Source: Puccinellia tenuiflora (taxonomy: Eukaryota > Streptophyta > Magnoliopsida > Poales > Poaceae). Taken from it: a stretch of 64,000 nucleotides of DNA. Numbering within the stretch: the first letter of the stretch is position 1; every line of letters begins with the position of its first letter. Under the pieces are notes generated by a model that worked only from the letters and a program-made list of their open reading frames with translations, was not told the origin of the DNA and ran no database searches. Shown piece by piece: positions 46,738-58,901 of the stretch. Position numbers and translations under genes: made by a program. The stretch spans positions 41,954 through 105,953 of the forward strand of contig QRDG01000030.1 of assembly GCA_012064385.1 (NCBI GenBank), read 5' to 3'.

Positions 46738-49274
46738 ATGGCCCACCTCTCCTCCCCGGCTGCTGCCGCCGGCCACCGCGTCTCCCCTTCGCATCGCCAC
46801 TCCCTCGCGCCGAAGACCATCACGCCATCGTTGCGCGGAGCCGCCGCGCCTGCCGGCCTCCTTTCGTTGAGAGCTGCGGTGGCCAGAGCCGCCAATTGGG
46901 CAGGTTAGTGGCCGTGTAGTTCCTCCTCTGATTCCTATTTGTTCATTACAATCCTCGTGTGCCCAGCTCCGCGGTGATCGGCTACAGCTGCCGTCTCAAA
47001 CGTGGGAATTCATAATTCCTATCCTTTGAATCTTCATTTGGATGGGCTTGAAATAACACAACGTGAATTGAACACAAATGGATATTAATGATTGTTTTTA
47101 TATAATCTTGGAATGGTCATAATCCTTATCCCCTTGTCTAGCATTCATGAATTATGTTTCGTGTACTTGAGAGTAACACAAAATGCTCTTAGGAGGCCTT
47201 TTTTTTTTTTGCAATAATACTGAACTAAGCAGCTACTTTGTCCTGCAGCACAGGCCGGCACCATTGTCAATCCAATTGATGTCCCTCTCTTGTCTTTCTC
47301 CGAGGTGAACTTCCTTGTATCTTGTGTTGTTTGCTGGCACTAGTTTAATGGACATCTTCTAACGATATTTGCAAAACATGGAAGTTTTCTGCCCCTTAAT
47401 TTTTTCCAGAAATTCCCTTATCTGTTCTCATTACTGTTGTACTTGTCTTAGTTGATGCTTTGATCAGTACACAATGCTAGGTGGATATTTTATTATTTGC
47501 ATTTCTTTAGAACCGTTTGTTGCAACCACTGTATGGCTGGCCTATCTCAAAGCACTGTTTCATCTTTACTTCTGAGCTTGCCGGATTATAATAGCCTGCA
47601 GAGTTACAAAATTTCATTTGGGGATTGATGTTGTATTGGATTTAAATTTAACTTTATGTTGTGAAATCCTAATATCATATTATAATATAAAATAAAGTAA
47701 TGACCAACTAGAAGTTCTACTTAAAGGCATGCCTTGGTACTTCACGTCATGAAGGTAGAGACTACTTTCCAGCATTTCTGAGCAGAGTATCAGATTGTAC
47801 AGAAGAACGAGAAACTTGAAATTCAGTATCTACACTGGATATCTTCTTTATTCCTGTCACTTGGAGTTTGGACGGTTATTATCTGTAACCAGTTTAATAT
47901 GTGTTTTAGATCATTAGATGTCTTGATGAAAGGATCAATGAAGTATGATTTTCTATGGAAATGTGGTGTCGCAACAGAAAATTAAAATGAACACTTTTTC
48001 CTATAGGTTGCCAAAAGGCTTGATGCATTCCAAGCATCCGGTGCTAGAAATCAAACGTATATGGCCATGTACTCTAGTATTTTTGGTGGAATTACCACAG
48101 ATCCCTCTGCAATGGTGATACCGATTGATGATCACATGGTCCATAGAGGACATGGTGTTTTTGATTACTGCTGCTATTATGGACGGGTAAGAAATTTGCT
48201 TCTATCAAATAAGAGTGACATGGATCTTATAAAAATGTGTGACATGTTGCATGTATTTCTCAAAAAGAAACAAAGCATGATATACAATCATCGATAACAA
48301 GTTTGTAGCAATATTTCCGTGCTCAATTTCCTTCAAATTTTGCTCAAAGCTTCATCAGTATCAACTATTTAATTTGTTTCCTTTGTTGGGGTATTACTGG
48401 CAGTCACCTCTATGAGTTAGAACAGCACCTTGACCGCTTCCTCAAATCTGCACATATGGCCAAAATCCCATTGCCTTTTGATCGTTCAACAATTCGAAGT
48501 GTACTTATTCAAACTGTGTGTGCATCAAAATGTACTCAAGGTTCGCTTAGGTACTGGTTGTCTGTTGGGCCCGGAGATTTCCAGTTGTCTTCATCTGGCT
48601 GCACAAACTCAGCCCTCTATGCTATTGTCATTGATAGTCCATCCTTGCCGGTACCATCAGGCTGTAAAGTGATCACATCATCCATAGCGGTAAAGTCTCC
48701 ACAGTTTGCAGTCATGAAAAATGTAAACTACCTGCCGAATGCGCTCACCAAGGTGGAAGGTGAGGAAAATGGTGGATTTACCGGCATCTGGTTGGATGAT
48801 GAGGGTTTCGTCGCTGAGGGTTCAAACATGAATGTTGGCTTTGTGACACGGAACAATGAACTTCTCATGCCCCGCTTCGACAAGATCCTGAGCGGGTGCA
48901 CGGCAAAACGAGTTCTAGCCCTTGCTGAGCAGCTAGTAGAGAATGGAGGGCTCAGTGGGATATCTTCAAGGAATGTGAGTGTCCAGGAAGGGAAGTCGGC
49001 CAGTGAAATGATGCTCATTGGGAGTGGAATTCTTGTCAAACCTGTTGTTCAGTGGGATGATCAGATGATTGGCTCTGGTAAGGAGAATTCCTCTCTTCAG
49101 ATTACAGTAATTATATCAACTTCCTTGTTGCAACAAGAGGATTAAAAAAATGTTGATTGCTCCACATGTTCCTTCACAGGCAAAGAAGGCCCAATCGCTC
49201 AAACACTTTTCAACCTCATTCTTCAGGACATGAGATCCGGACCGCCTTCAGTTCGAATCCCGGTCCCTTACTGA
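46738..49274 (+). pseudogene. Plastid D-amino-acid aminotransferase / ADC lyase-like gene with a one-base frameshift
   Basis: Exons 46738-46903, 47249-47304, 48007-48186, 48404-49077 and 49180-49274 encode a fold-type IV PLP enzyme with a transit-peptide-like N-terminus (residues 1-55). Arabidopsis relatives act as D-amino-acid transaminase and as aminodeoxychorismate lyase, making p-aminobenzoate for folate. Family blocks are clear: DDHMVHRGHGVFD, PLPFDRSTIR, the PLP-lysine region MKNVNYLPNALTKVE (Lys codon 48717-48719), EGSNMNVGFVTRN and MLIGSGILVKPV. Exon 3 has one extra T at 48165/48166 (GATTACT where the family needs GAT ACT). Ignoring it, all phases and homology continue (about 389 residues); with it, translation stops at TGA 48413-48415 after some 137 residues. 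It is either a disabled allele or a sequence error; the rest is well conserved. Confidence 0.88.
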
Positions 49275-49578
49275 AACCTCCTGCACTTTACAGATCCTTA
49301 TTATATGGTACACGGGACCAAAGACAAATTATTAGAGATGTAATTCTCGACTGTCACATAAAAGCTACACTGATATACTGGCAGTGGTGTTCCTTTTGGT
49401 GTTTGCAGAAATCAGAAGTAACTTTGGAGCCATTCTTGTGTGTCGACCTTATGCCTTTTTGGCCACATTAAACCTGGACGTAGGAGACCTGGCTTTTGGT
49501 AAACATTGACTTTTCTAGAGGTCTGCTGATACAAAGAAAGCTATATGTCGCTGGGAAATATGTTTTGGTTCATAGGTG

Positions 49579-49918
49579 TAGATACACCCACTATTCAAAA
49601 AGCGCATTTTTAAATGTCAAAAAATGTAAAAAAAATAATTCGGTTGTACATCCAGGTATTCTATGGTCGTACACAAAATTTTATGGGAAAAAGACATTTT
49701 TTGTAACCTGTGTAAAAAGACAATTCAGGTGCTTTAAAATGAGTTTTCACGAGATATTTTTCTTTTTGTCTTTTTTGCAGAAGCCTCATAAAATTTCCAT
49801 TTTCGCCAAATTTTGTGTACAAACATAGAATTTTTTTACGTACATCAGAAATTTTTGTTCCGATTTTTTTATATTTTAATATATATTTAAAATGTATTTT
49901 TCATAATGAGTGCATCTA
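49579..49918. mobile_element. MITE with TAGATRCAC inverted ends
   Basis: TAGATACACCCACTATTC...GCATTTTTAAA on the left and, inverted, TAGATGCACTCATTATG...ACATTTTAAA on the right. The AT-rich 340-bp interior has no coding capacity. It lies about 300 bp beyond the aminotransferase stop codon, so it may end that gene's 3' flank. Superfamily not determined. Confidence 0.6.
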
Positions 49919-51110
49919 ATCCTATAAGCCAAAACACCATGTCCCACATTGCTTTTGATTTAACAAGAATTTGTCTTGATGATAGGTCCACTAGTGGATT
50001 GGATAATCAAGTTGGATATGTTTACGGAACACCTACCACCCAAAACAAATTTCCCTGAAAAGATTGTTTTTTTTATAAAGGGAACATATTAATATCAAGT
50101 CGATATCAATTACACCCGACCTCTGCGATAACATGATATCAAGAGCTAGCCAAGACATCGAGGATGCACAACGTGATAGAATTTAGGCTTGCAACATCAT
50201 GTATGCTACCAATTTTCATAATTTCATGACAACTAGACCCGTCTGGCATATACCGAAAAGGAATTGGGTGATTATCGATATCTTTTGGGTGTATATCATA
50301 AAGTATGTTGGGTGTATATCATAAAATGAGTACACACGATAAACGAGAACAATTAGGTATAGTTATCAAAGTGTTGATTGTGGAATACTGATGAAGTCTC
50401 GCCTTGGGTTGTGTAAAGTGTCATGAAGTAAAAGATATGTAAATGGGATGGTAAGGTCCACACGATAAGATCTTTGTAAATAATGTGAAAGCCATTATGA
50501 GTATCGAGATACCATTGTCGGTTATTAATCGGAAAGTTTCTGAGCATGTCCACATAGTCTCGAACATGAAGGGGCACACGCTTAATCGTTTAGCGACATA
50601 TCGGGGAAAATTGTGATAAGTGTTTCAGATGATCTCATAGTGGTTCCAAGATATCCTAGATGATCTCAAAAAATTCCAAAATAATCCAGGGCTATGTATG
50701 GAGATATAGGAAGGTTCTGAAATATCAGGGAGGGTTCAGGAAGGTCCGAACGGTTCCAGAATTATTTAGAAGGGTCTGGATCCATAACCAATTTAGTTGC
50801 TCCCCACTTGAAAAGATAGCTCCCCTATGGGTAACTGGCCGCACTAAGGAGGGAGGTCGACTCCCACGGGGATTCCTCCTCTCCCTAGGCGAATGGGGGA
50901 GGGAATCCCTATGGGAGTCAACCTCCTAGGTCAGTTGGATCACGAGGCCCCCTACCTATATAAGAGGAGATGCAGGGCAGGGGAGTCCTATCGGATTATC
51001 TACCTCTCAGATCCAATATAGAGGATGATCCCGAAGGTTCCGATCTATCTCAAGACGGTTCCCCCGGACGTCGTGTACTAGAGACTCACGACGTGTGTGG
51101 TGACGCTACG
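49919..51110. other. Repeat-derived sequence with an LTR-like remnant
   Basis: A T run followed by ATAAAGGGAACATATTAATA (about 50068) resembles an inverted LINE tail. From about 50640, repetitive GGTTCCAGAA/GGAAGGTTC motifs, a TATA-like CCTATATAAGAGGAG (about 50955) and a GC-rich leader look like a truncated LTR. No terminal repeats were found. Confidence 0.35.
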
Positions 51111-52318
51111 ACTAACTGTATATGCTGGCGGCGCACCGAATTTTGGTGCGCCACTAGTATGGGTAGTCCCCGGGCCTAATTTTGACCCAATATACTAGTG
51201 GCGCACCAAACCTTCGTGCACCACTAGTATTGTCTTAGCTGTGGCACACCACATGTTGGTGCGCCACGAGTAAGTTTGGTAGTTTGTGCTCCCATGCACA
51301 CACACCCTGTGGATCGCATTTTTATGTTTGAAAAAATAAATGAAAATGATAAAAATTCAAAATTAAAATACTTTGAGATACAGTTATGTTATGTAACCTA
51401 GTTATTAGAAAAAAATATCAACATGAATTTAGACATATTTTTTTGCAATAAACGTTGTGCTCCGGTAAACAGCGATAAGTTTTGCATACGAACTCAGATT
51501 GAGACGTTTAATATATAAAAAAAACTACATGAAAAGTTACATCTAAATCTAATCGCCCAAGGCCTTTGGAGCTGTTTTCGGTCTTCAGAACCCCTACATT
51601 CAAAAGGGCATCTAGTTTTAGACGTTTAAGATTTCGTGGCAAAAAATTTCGAGAGGCCCTCACTTACCCGTGGTGCATGGAAGAAGTGGGCGCCACTAGT
51701 AACCTGAGGGGCAACACCACGATCTGACGGCTCCCAGCGACCTAAACTAGCCACACAATCCGTGTGCTCTTTTCTTCTTGTTCCTGATTGGTTGAGAGGA
51801 TAGAGGCATGGATTGGCACATCTCCTTACCTCCTCCTATTAGCTATCTCCTCCCTCCTCCTCCTCTCTATATCATCCTCCTCCTCCTCTACCTCCATGGC
51901 CGACGACGCCCCTACATGGACTGCCACTTCCCTGACGATGTGACGTCGAGCTCCGCCTCGTCGCCTCCATGCTCGACCTCGGCCATGCCGCCGCCGACGC
52001 GCCTTCTCCTCCCGACCATACCGTCGCCAAGCTCCGCCCGAGCTCCTCCCGGCCATACCGCAACCGCGACCGGAGCTCCTCCCGGCCTCTCCGCCGTGCG
52101 CGACCAGAGCTCCTCCCGGCCTCTCTGCCGGTGCCGACCCGCGTCATGGTCATCGTTACCGAGCCGCCGCCACCTGGCCGCGACGACTATATATTTTTTT
52201 AACTCGAAAATTCGATAGTAGTGGCGCACTGAACAGGTGCGCCACGGCTAACTGCATATACCCGTGGCTCACCGAAAACAGGTGCGCCACGACTATCTAA
52301 ATATACCCGTGGCTCGTC
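51111..52318. mobile_element. CACTA-like element, left part, with GGTGCGCCACTAGTA repeats
   Basis: GGTGCGCCACTAGTAT / ACTAGTGGCGCACC units recur in both orientations at 51128-51275 and 52218-52318. The enclosed sequence has a pyrimidine-rich coding-like stretch (51808-52218: PPP/SS-rich ORFs in several frames) with no recognisable domain. It continues after the solo LTR at 53907-54090. No CACTAC terminus was identified. Confidence 0.6.
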
Positions 52319-53901
52319 TGAAAGAACATCTCTTAGTTTTGGTGATTTAATGACAACACATATTATGGGCTAATCATATTTGTTAAGTGTGTTGACAGGT
52401 TTTTTAGGTGGTTAGACCCAGTTGGTGAAAAGATCAAAGTTATGATCCTCGTCGAAGAAGAAGGATAGGGTTTCTGTTGTTTCAGGACCGGAAGTTCCGG
52501 CCCTCTGGGCGGAATTCCGGTGGGCGGAAATTCCGGCCTACGGGCGGAAGTTCCGGCCCCAGAGCGAATCGACTAAGTCATTTTGGGATCCCTCTCTGGA
52601 GGGGTCCCGGAACTTCTCCCCGGAAGTTCCCCCGGAAATTTCCGGAGGGGCGGAAATTCCGGCCCCCAGGCCGGAAGTTCCGGCCCGTGGAAATTTCGGG
52701 TGGAAAAACGACTAAGTCATATTTGGGATCCCTCTCTGGAGGGGTCCCGGAACTTCCCTCCGGAAGTTCCCCCGGAAATTTCCGGTGGGGCGGAAATTCC
52801 GGCCTCCAGGCCGGAAGTTCCGGCCCGTGGAAATTTCGGGCGGAAATATGGCTAAGTCATTTTTGGGATCCCTCTCGGGAGGGGTCCCGGAACTTTTATC
52901 CGGAGGTTCCCCCCGGAAATTTCCGTAGGGGCGGAAATTCCGGCCTGCTGGCCGGAAGTTCCGGCCCCCTGGAAATTTCTGTGGGATTTCGACTAAGTCT
53001 TTTCGGGGAACCCTCTCTGGAGGGGTCCCGGAGGTTGTGGGCGGAAACTCTCCCCGGAGATTTCCGGCCCACCGGAAGTTCCGGTGTTATGGCCGGAAGT
53101 TCCGGCCCCCGGCCGGAACTTCCGGCCCTTTAACCCGGAATTTCCGGCCTCCCGACTTCTGTAACGGCTAGAAATCCTGGAGGGGTATAAATACCCCTCC
53201 ACCTACCTCCAGCCCCCTAGCTCTTGCACCCTCTCTCTTCATTAAAAGCAAAAGCTCATAATTGCAAGATCTCTCAACTCCTCCAACCAAAAGCTTTGAT
53301 TCTTGGAGGATTGAAGGAGGAGGACCCGATCTACATCTTCACCAAGCCGTTTTTCATTTCCCCCTCATTCACTTGAGGGATTTCTCTTCTAGGGTTAGCT
53401 TTGTGTTACCCTAGATTCTTGTGCTCACTTGTTGTTGTAATTGTAACAGAGTGTTGATTTGGGAGCCCCCAATTAAGTTGTGGGTGTGTGCCCCAAGAAC
53501 GTTGTAAGGGCTCCGGATTCCGCCTTGAAGGTCTCCGATAGTGGAAGGTGAACTAGGCCTTTGTGCCGAGGTTCATCGGAGAATAGGGTGAGGCCTTTGT
53601 GGCGTTGAGTAGGCCTTCGTGGCGAGCTCACACCCCTCCAACGAGACGTACTCCCTTAACAAGGAGGAACTCGGGAATACATCCTTGTCTCCGCGTGCTT
53701 CCATTTCGGTTATCTCTTTCCTCCCTTATCTCCCTATTGTGTTTCTTGCTTAGTTGTCTTTGTCCTTGTCATATAGATAAATTCACCGTAGTTGCATATC
53801 TAGAGAATTTATCTTTTATGTCAAGCCTAAATTGAAAAAGAAATAAAAATTGGGTAGCACCTATTCACCCCCCCTCTAGGTGCTCATACGATCCCCTTTC
53901 A
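52319..53901 (+). mobile_element. Solo LTR (1583 bp), same family as 8463-10715
   Basis: It starts TGAAAGAACATC and ends ...CTCATACGATCCCCTTTCA, flanked by the duplication TCGTC (52314-52318 and 53902-53906). The last 450 bp closely match the 8463-10715 copy (GGAACTCGGGAATACATCC, CTCCGGATTCCGCCTT). A TATA box (TATAAATA, 53186-53193) follows the palindromic module array. Superfamily (copia/SIRE-like) is inferred from the terminal type only. Confidence 0.88.
52480..53130 (+). repeat. Four or more tandem about 140-bp modules with GGAAATTTCC/GGAAGTTCCGG palindromes
   Basis: GATCCCTCTCTGGAGGGGTC-type segments recur at roughly 52587, 52729, 52869 and 53008. Between them are clusters of GGAAGTTCCGGCC, CCCGGAAATTTCCG and GACTAAGTC. 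An open frame spans them (52477-53133) because the period is near a multiple of three; I do not regard it as a gene. Confidence 0.85.
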
Positions 53902-53906
53902 TCGTC

Positions 53907-54090
53907 GAAAACAGGTGCACCACGGCTTACTGCTATTACTAGTGACGCACCGAAAACAGATGCGCTACGGCTAACTGTATATACCTGTGACGCACTAGAC
54001 CTTTGCGCCATGGGTAACGCGTTACCAGTGGCGTAGGGCCTTTTTAGGATATGCGCCACGGCTAACTTTTTCTTACACCAGTGACGCATC
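53907..54090. mobile_element. CACTA-like element, right part
   Basis: GACGCACC / GGTGCGCTACGGCTAACTG-like units continue the array interrupted by the solo LTR. The array fades out near 54090 without a clear terminus. Confidence 0.5.
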
Positions 54091-55486
54091 AAAAGAATCA
54101 ACAATAATTGAAAGTTCCATCTAATCTCATGGGTGATAGTTTGCAAAACAAAAACAAAAACTAAAAGCTTGTTCGGTCAAATGACCAAACACCTTACGTC
54201 CGGGCGACAACAGGGTGAAGGATGAGGTCGGTGACAAGATGCAATCGACGGGAAAGGATAAATGGTGGCAGCCGAGTTGACCGAGGGAGGGACGAAAGCC
54301 GTTTGAGCTCAGACCGCGCGCACACACGACCTCCTATGGCGACGATGGTGCCTTTTGAAACAGCCGATCCATCCGTGCCCGACCTCGTCCGGCACCGAAA
54401 TTGATCGAAAACGTCGACAGTAACAGTGATGAATCGACGTACGGTAGCACGCAGAGAAATAGATGAGTTGCTGGCTAACAAAACTAAGGAGACAAAACCG
54501 GGCTACCAAACCACCCAAAAGTGGGTGGGCAGGGTTAGAGGAAGATTTTCTGAAAAGAGCCGGAGTACCAAACACGCCCTGAGTGTCTATGGAGATGTTG
54601 GAATACCATGTCCAAAGCACTCGCTGATTTTGGTCGGTTGCGTTGGTCGATCCTTGTCGAAGAACAAGAGTCCGTAGAACGCACGTTTGGCTCGTCTCTA
54701 TCGCTGTGGTCCTGACACCCGCACGACGCGTACAGTACAGCAGGCACGCAAAACAGAGAAAAGGAGCGAGACCTGACATCCGCGCACGCAGAACAAGGCG
54801 AATCAGTGCACTCCACTCCGATAGTGCCACGCCAGGGCTGACTCAGCGGTAATGATCCATCCATCGACAGACGCGGCGCAGCACCAAGGCACGTCGGATG
54901 ACCTCGGATCGAGAGCCGCCCCGTTTCTCCCGGGTCCCGCCCCCGCCGATCGGGTTCGTTTCTCGGCTCATCATGGCTGTATGTATACTGTTACCGACAT
55001 GTGGGTCCAGAGCATCGCCTTTTCGAACTGGAAAGTTGCGAGAAACGAGTTGAAACGGAAGAAACGGAAAGCCTTTTGGAATGGCCGGCGCGCGGATCTT
55101 ATCCGTAAGTTTCGGTGGTCTTCTTGGATAAGAATAAGATACTACGCTAGAATAGATCGAGTGTTTTGGTTTGACTTGCCCCTGCCGCTAATAACGACAT
55201 GATTCTCTTTTTTTATTAACGACATGATTCCACTCCTCGACATAGAGCACGTGCCTGCAAGATGCGGTACGCCATCCACTACGGAATACAATTGAATTAT
55301 TTTGAGGAGCACATAACTTGGGAAGTAACTCGTACAATATTCTTTATTCATCTCAAGTGATGTTGATAGATTATGAAGAAGATACAAGGTTGACCAAGAC
55401 AAAAGGAAAATCTTGGATTCAAGTTGGCCAGTAGAGGGCGAGTATAGGGTTTCGAGGCTCTTCTATTTCGAATTAGACTCGTCTTT
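54091..55486. other. Unassigned intergenic sequence
   Basis: No credible gene. It includes a GC-rich stretch (54780-54970) and a 14-bp direct repeat TAACGACATGATTC (55192-55205 and 55217-55230) around an 11-base T-rich spacer. Confidence 0.35.
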
Positions 55487-55688
55487 TGTTGGATAACTGT
55501 TGGTGAATCTGTTGTATGTCCTGTTGGGCTGTCTTCTTTTCTCTGTTGTGGCCCATCTGGCCCAGCCCAGTTCCTGACCTATATAAGGTGCTTCTATCCC
55601 AGTGTTCCAGTTAACCCTAACCAGAAGGAGTTCCTCCCGTAGCCACCATTGAACCCTCCCTCAGGTTAGGCCCTCACCTCTGTCCACA
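55487..55688 (+). repeat. 5' LTR of the copia element (202 bp)
   Basis: Starts TGTTGGATAAC, ends CTCTGTCCACA. It contains TATATAAG at 55580-55587 as the probable TATA box, leaving a short leader. Identical to 60516-60717. Confidence 0.97.
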
Positions 55689-55700
55689 TGGTATCAGAGC
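55689..55700 (+). promoter_or_regulatory. Primer binding site, initiator tRNA-Met
   Basis: TGGTATCAGAGC directly follows the LTR with no spacer, the standard copia primer site. Confidence 0.95.
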
Positions 55701-55975
55701 AAGGGGCAGTGAGGGCAACAGCAGGAAGGACGGCTGATCTGGAAGCCTAGACTGCTGCGGCAGCTAGGAGGAAGAGGAAGGGAGCAGGCTGCTGTGGCGG
55801 CTGGGAGGAAGAGGAAGGGAGCAGGCTGCTGCGGCGGTAAGGAGGGGAAGGCAGTGACGAGTAAGGAGAAGAAGAGGGCATCTTGCGGGTAAGCCCTTTG
55901 GTGTTTTTGAGAGGTTAGTTTGTTGTCAAGCTGGCTGGGGGTGCAAAAGGCAGTACCACAGCAGCGAAGGCGAGC

Positions 55976-56479
55976 ATGGGGGACAACGGGGATTTGGCCA
56001 AGGCTCTGGAGAAGTTAGCAGAACTTATCACTACCAAAGGAGATGGAGGAGCATCTGCTGGAGGGGGAGCAATCGTTCCCCATACTGACATCGGTCAGAA
56101 ACTTGAGCTGCCGGCGAATGAAATCAAGTTGGAAGGAGTGACCAACTATCTCCGGTGGTCAAGGAGGGCGTTGTTGATTCTGAGCTCGAAAGGGCTGGAT
56201 GAACGTGTGAGTGGTGAAGCTGCAGAACCAGCAGACAAAACCAGTCCTGAATGGAAGAAGTGGAATGCCATAAATTCTCTGATTGTGGCCTGGTTGCTTA
56301 ACTCTTTGGTTCCTAACATCGCTGCTTCAGTAGAGGCACTCACAAAGGCTTCAGAGGTATGGGACACCCTATCAAATCTCTATTCTGGAAAGGGGAATAT
56401 TATGTTGATTGCTGAGATTGAGGATAAAGTGCATGACCTGCGACAAGGAGACAAAAACTGTGATGGCATATGTGGCTGA
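55976..56479 (+). pseudogene. Copia gag, N-terminal part, ending at a frameshift
   Basis: ATG 55976 opens a 167-codon frame (MGDNGDLAKALEKLAELI) with the gag helical domain, including NYLRWSRRALLILSSKG and WNAINSLIVAWLLNS. It stops at TGA 56477-56479, but homology continues in the next frame from the run of five A at 56453-56457 (5' side of ACTGTGATGGCATATGTGGC). One extra A there accounts for the shift. The gag would otherwise join the frame described in the next entry. I cannot tell mutation from sequencing error or a programmed shift. Confidence 0.85.
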
Positions 56480-58901
56480 GTTGCAGCATCTTTGGGGAGA
56501 TTTAGACCATGTTGATCCTCTGGAACTTGCCCATGGGGAATGTGTGAGGGCTGCTGCAAGCTGGATTGAACGCCGGCGGGTCATGAAGTTCTTGAAAGGT
56601 CTTCATCAAGATTTTGAGGGGAGAAGGGCTGCTTTACTGCATCAAACCACTACCCCTTCTCTCAAAGAAGCCATTGCAGCTATGTCCAGAGAGGAAGTGC
56701 GTCTGAATATGACAAAGGGCAGCGATTCGGTCCCTCATCCGACCTTCTACACAACCGAGAGACAGGAGATGAGAGACTGCTATACTTGTGGACAGAAGGG
56801 ACATTTGAAGCATGAGTGTACCTCCTTTGCTACACCCGGCAGAGGGAGAGGAGGATACACACATGGCAGAGGAAGCTACAGAGGAAGAGGTTATGGTAGA
56901 GGTGGTGGACAGCCATATGGACAGCAGTATGGCAGAGGTGGCAGACAGCCATATGGACATCAATATGGCAGAGGTGGTGGACAGCAGCACACTGCATCAC
57001 CCAAGGCACATATGGCAGCAGCTTCAGAGCCAACAACCAGTACCTCCCAGGGACAATCAAAGGAAGAAGGACAAAATGAAGCAACCTTTGGGAACTTTGC
57101 TCACTATGTCTACAAAGATGAAGGTAATATTGATAGAGTGTCTATAGCCACTCATAATGTTAATTCAGATTGGATTCTTGATTCTGGAGCATCCAAACAT
57201 GTTACTGGGAATATTAGTGAGTTTGACTCTTATACTCAATACCCTTCCACACATAGAGGCACTATCCAAACAGCAGATGGCACAGCACAATCTATAAAAG
57301 GGGAGGGGTCGGTGCAATGTACACCCAACATAAAATTGTCATCAGTTCTACATGTTCCTGCTTTTCCAGTAAATCTGTTGTCTCTAAGTGCCTTAATTGA
57401 TCAGCAGGACTATCGTATAACAGTTGATAGATATATGTGTGTAATTCAGGAAAGGGAGAGCAGCAAGAAGATTGGGACTGCAACCAGGCATAGAGGTCTG
57501 TGGCACATAGATCGTGACAAGATGGGGCATGAGGCGAGTTCTGTGCTGGCTGCAATTGTTGGAGGAAAGGAGAGTATGGCACTGGTTCATCATTGTCGAA
57601 TGGGCCATATGGCGTTTGATAAAATGTTTCAAGTTTTTCCTGATGTAATGAATGGAGTGGACAGAACCAAATTATGTTGTGATGCTTGCGAATATGCTAA
57701 GCATACAAGAACCTCTTATGTTAGTAGAGGGATCAGAAGTGTATCCCCATTTGTGTTAGTGCACTCTGATGTATGGACGTGTCCTGTTGTGTCAGTAAGT
57801 GGCATGAAGTACTTTGTGACCTTTATTGATTGCTATTCCAGAATGACTTGGATCTATCTTATGCGTCACAAAGATGAAGTGTTCACTTGTTTTGAGAGTT
57901 TTTGTTCCTATGTGAAAACCCAATTTAATGTTCAAGTGCAAGTGATCAGAACTGATAATGGTACTGAATATATCAACAAACCTTTTGCTGCTTTCTTATC
58001 TTCACAAGGTATACTGCACCAGACTTCATGTCCTGATACCCCTCCCCAGAATGGAGTTGCTGAGCGGAAGAATAGGCACATTCTTGAAGTGGCTCGGTCT
58101 CTTATGTTCACCATGAATGTTCCCAAATTCTTATGGAGTGAGGCAGTTATGACTGCTACGTATTTGATCAACAGAATGCCTTCAAAGATTCTAGGTATGC
58201 AATCTCCATGCCAACTCCTTCTAAATAACAATGACTTTGTTGTTCCACCCAAACTCTTTCGCTGTACATGTTTTGTAAGGGATCACAGGCCATCTGTTGG
58301 CAAGCTAGATCACCGGGCTATCAAATGTATTTTTATTGGCTATTCCTCCAAACAGAAGGGTTACAAGTGTTGGAGTCCCACAGACAGGAGGACATTTGTA
58401 AGCATGGATGTTACGTTTCGCGAGTCAGAACCATTTTACGGCGGTGAGAGTGATCTTAGTGGCTTGTTCCAGGGGCTTGACCATCCTGGTGATGCTCAAG
58501 AGGGGGAGAAGCAGATTGGGAACCAACAACAACAGCAGCAAGGTGGTGACCAACAGCAACATCAACAAATTCCTTTTGTTGCGGAGATTCCTGTAATTCC
58601 TGGTACACCTACACCAACTGGTAGACCCGTGCCACCATGAAGATGGCTGCAGAATCCACTTGTGTACTCCAGAAGACAAGTACAAAGGGAACAAGTAGAT
58701 GCACTGGAGGAGCAACAAGACCAGGGGCAGGGGGAGCAACCCATTGGACCTGAAAATCAAGGGAGCACAAGTGTAGGTTCTGCGGAAGAGAGTCAATCTC
58801 AGACTGAGTCCAATAATAGCCTAGACTTGCCAATTGCAATAAGGAAAGGGATAAGGAAAGTTGGCCCCCAAAGCGACATAGCTATGATGACTATGATGTA
58901 G
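56458..58901 (+). pseudogene. Copia gag C-terminus, protease and integrase, with internal stop
   Basis: In frame order: gag C-terminus, zinc knuckle CYTCGQKGHLKHEC (56778-56819), Gly/Arg/Gln-rich linker with tandem RGGGQPYGQQYG units, aspartic protease WILDSGASKHVTG (active DSG at 57181-57189), integrase HHCC (HHCRMGH ... CDACEYAKH), and the DDE residues in HSDVW (about 57762), RTDNGTEY (about 57948) and NGVAERKNR (about 58058). A TGA at 58638-58640 interrupts the frame just before a RWLQNPLVYSRRQ linker; a single C-to-T change of a CGA codon would explain it. The frame then closes at TAG 58899-58901 after a C run (58865-58869), where one base is missing relative to the downstream frame. Confidence 0.9.

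Noticed and set aside
28410..49274. The gene island as a metabolic or signalling gene cluster
   Set aside because: RopGEF, APH-1, the four-TM protein and the aminotransferase have unrelated roles; nothing in the sequence indicates joint function.
51808..52218. 136-residue proline/serine-rich ORF
   Set aside because: Low-complexity pyrimidine-rich DNA inside a CACTA-like element, open in several frames, with no family match.
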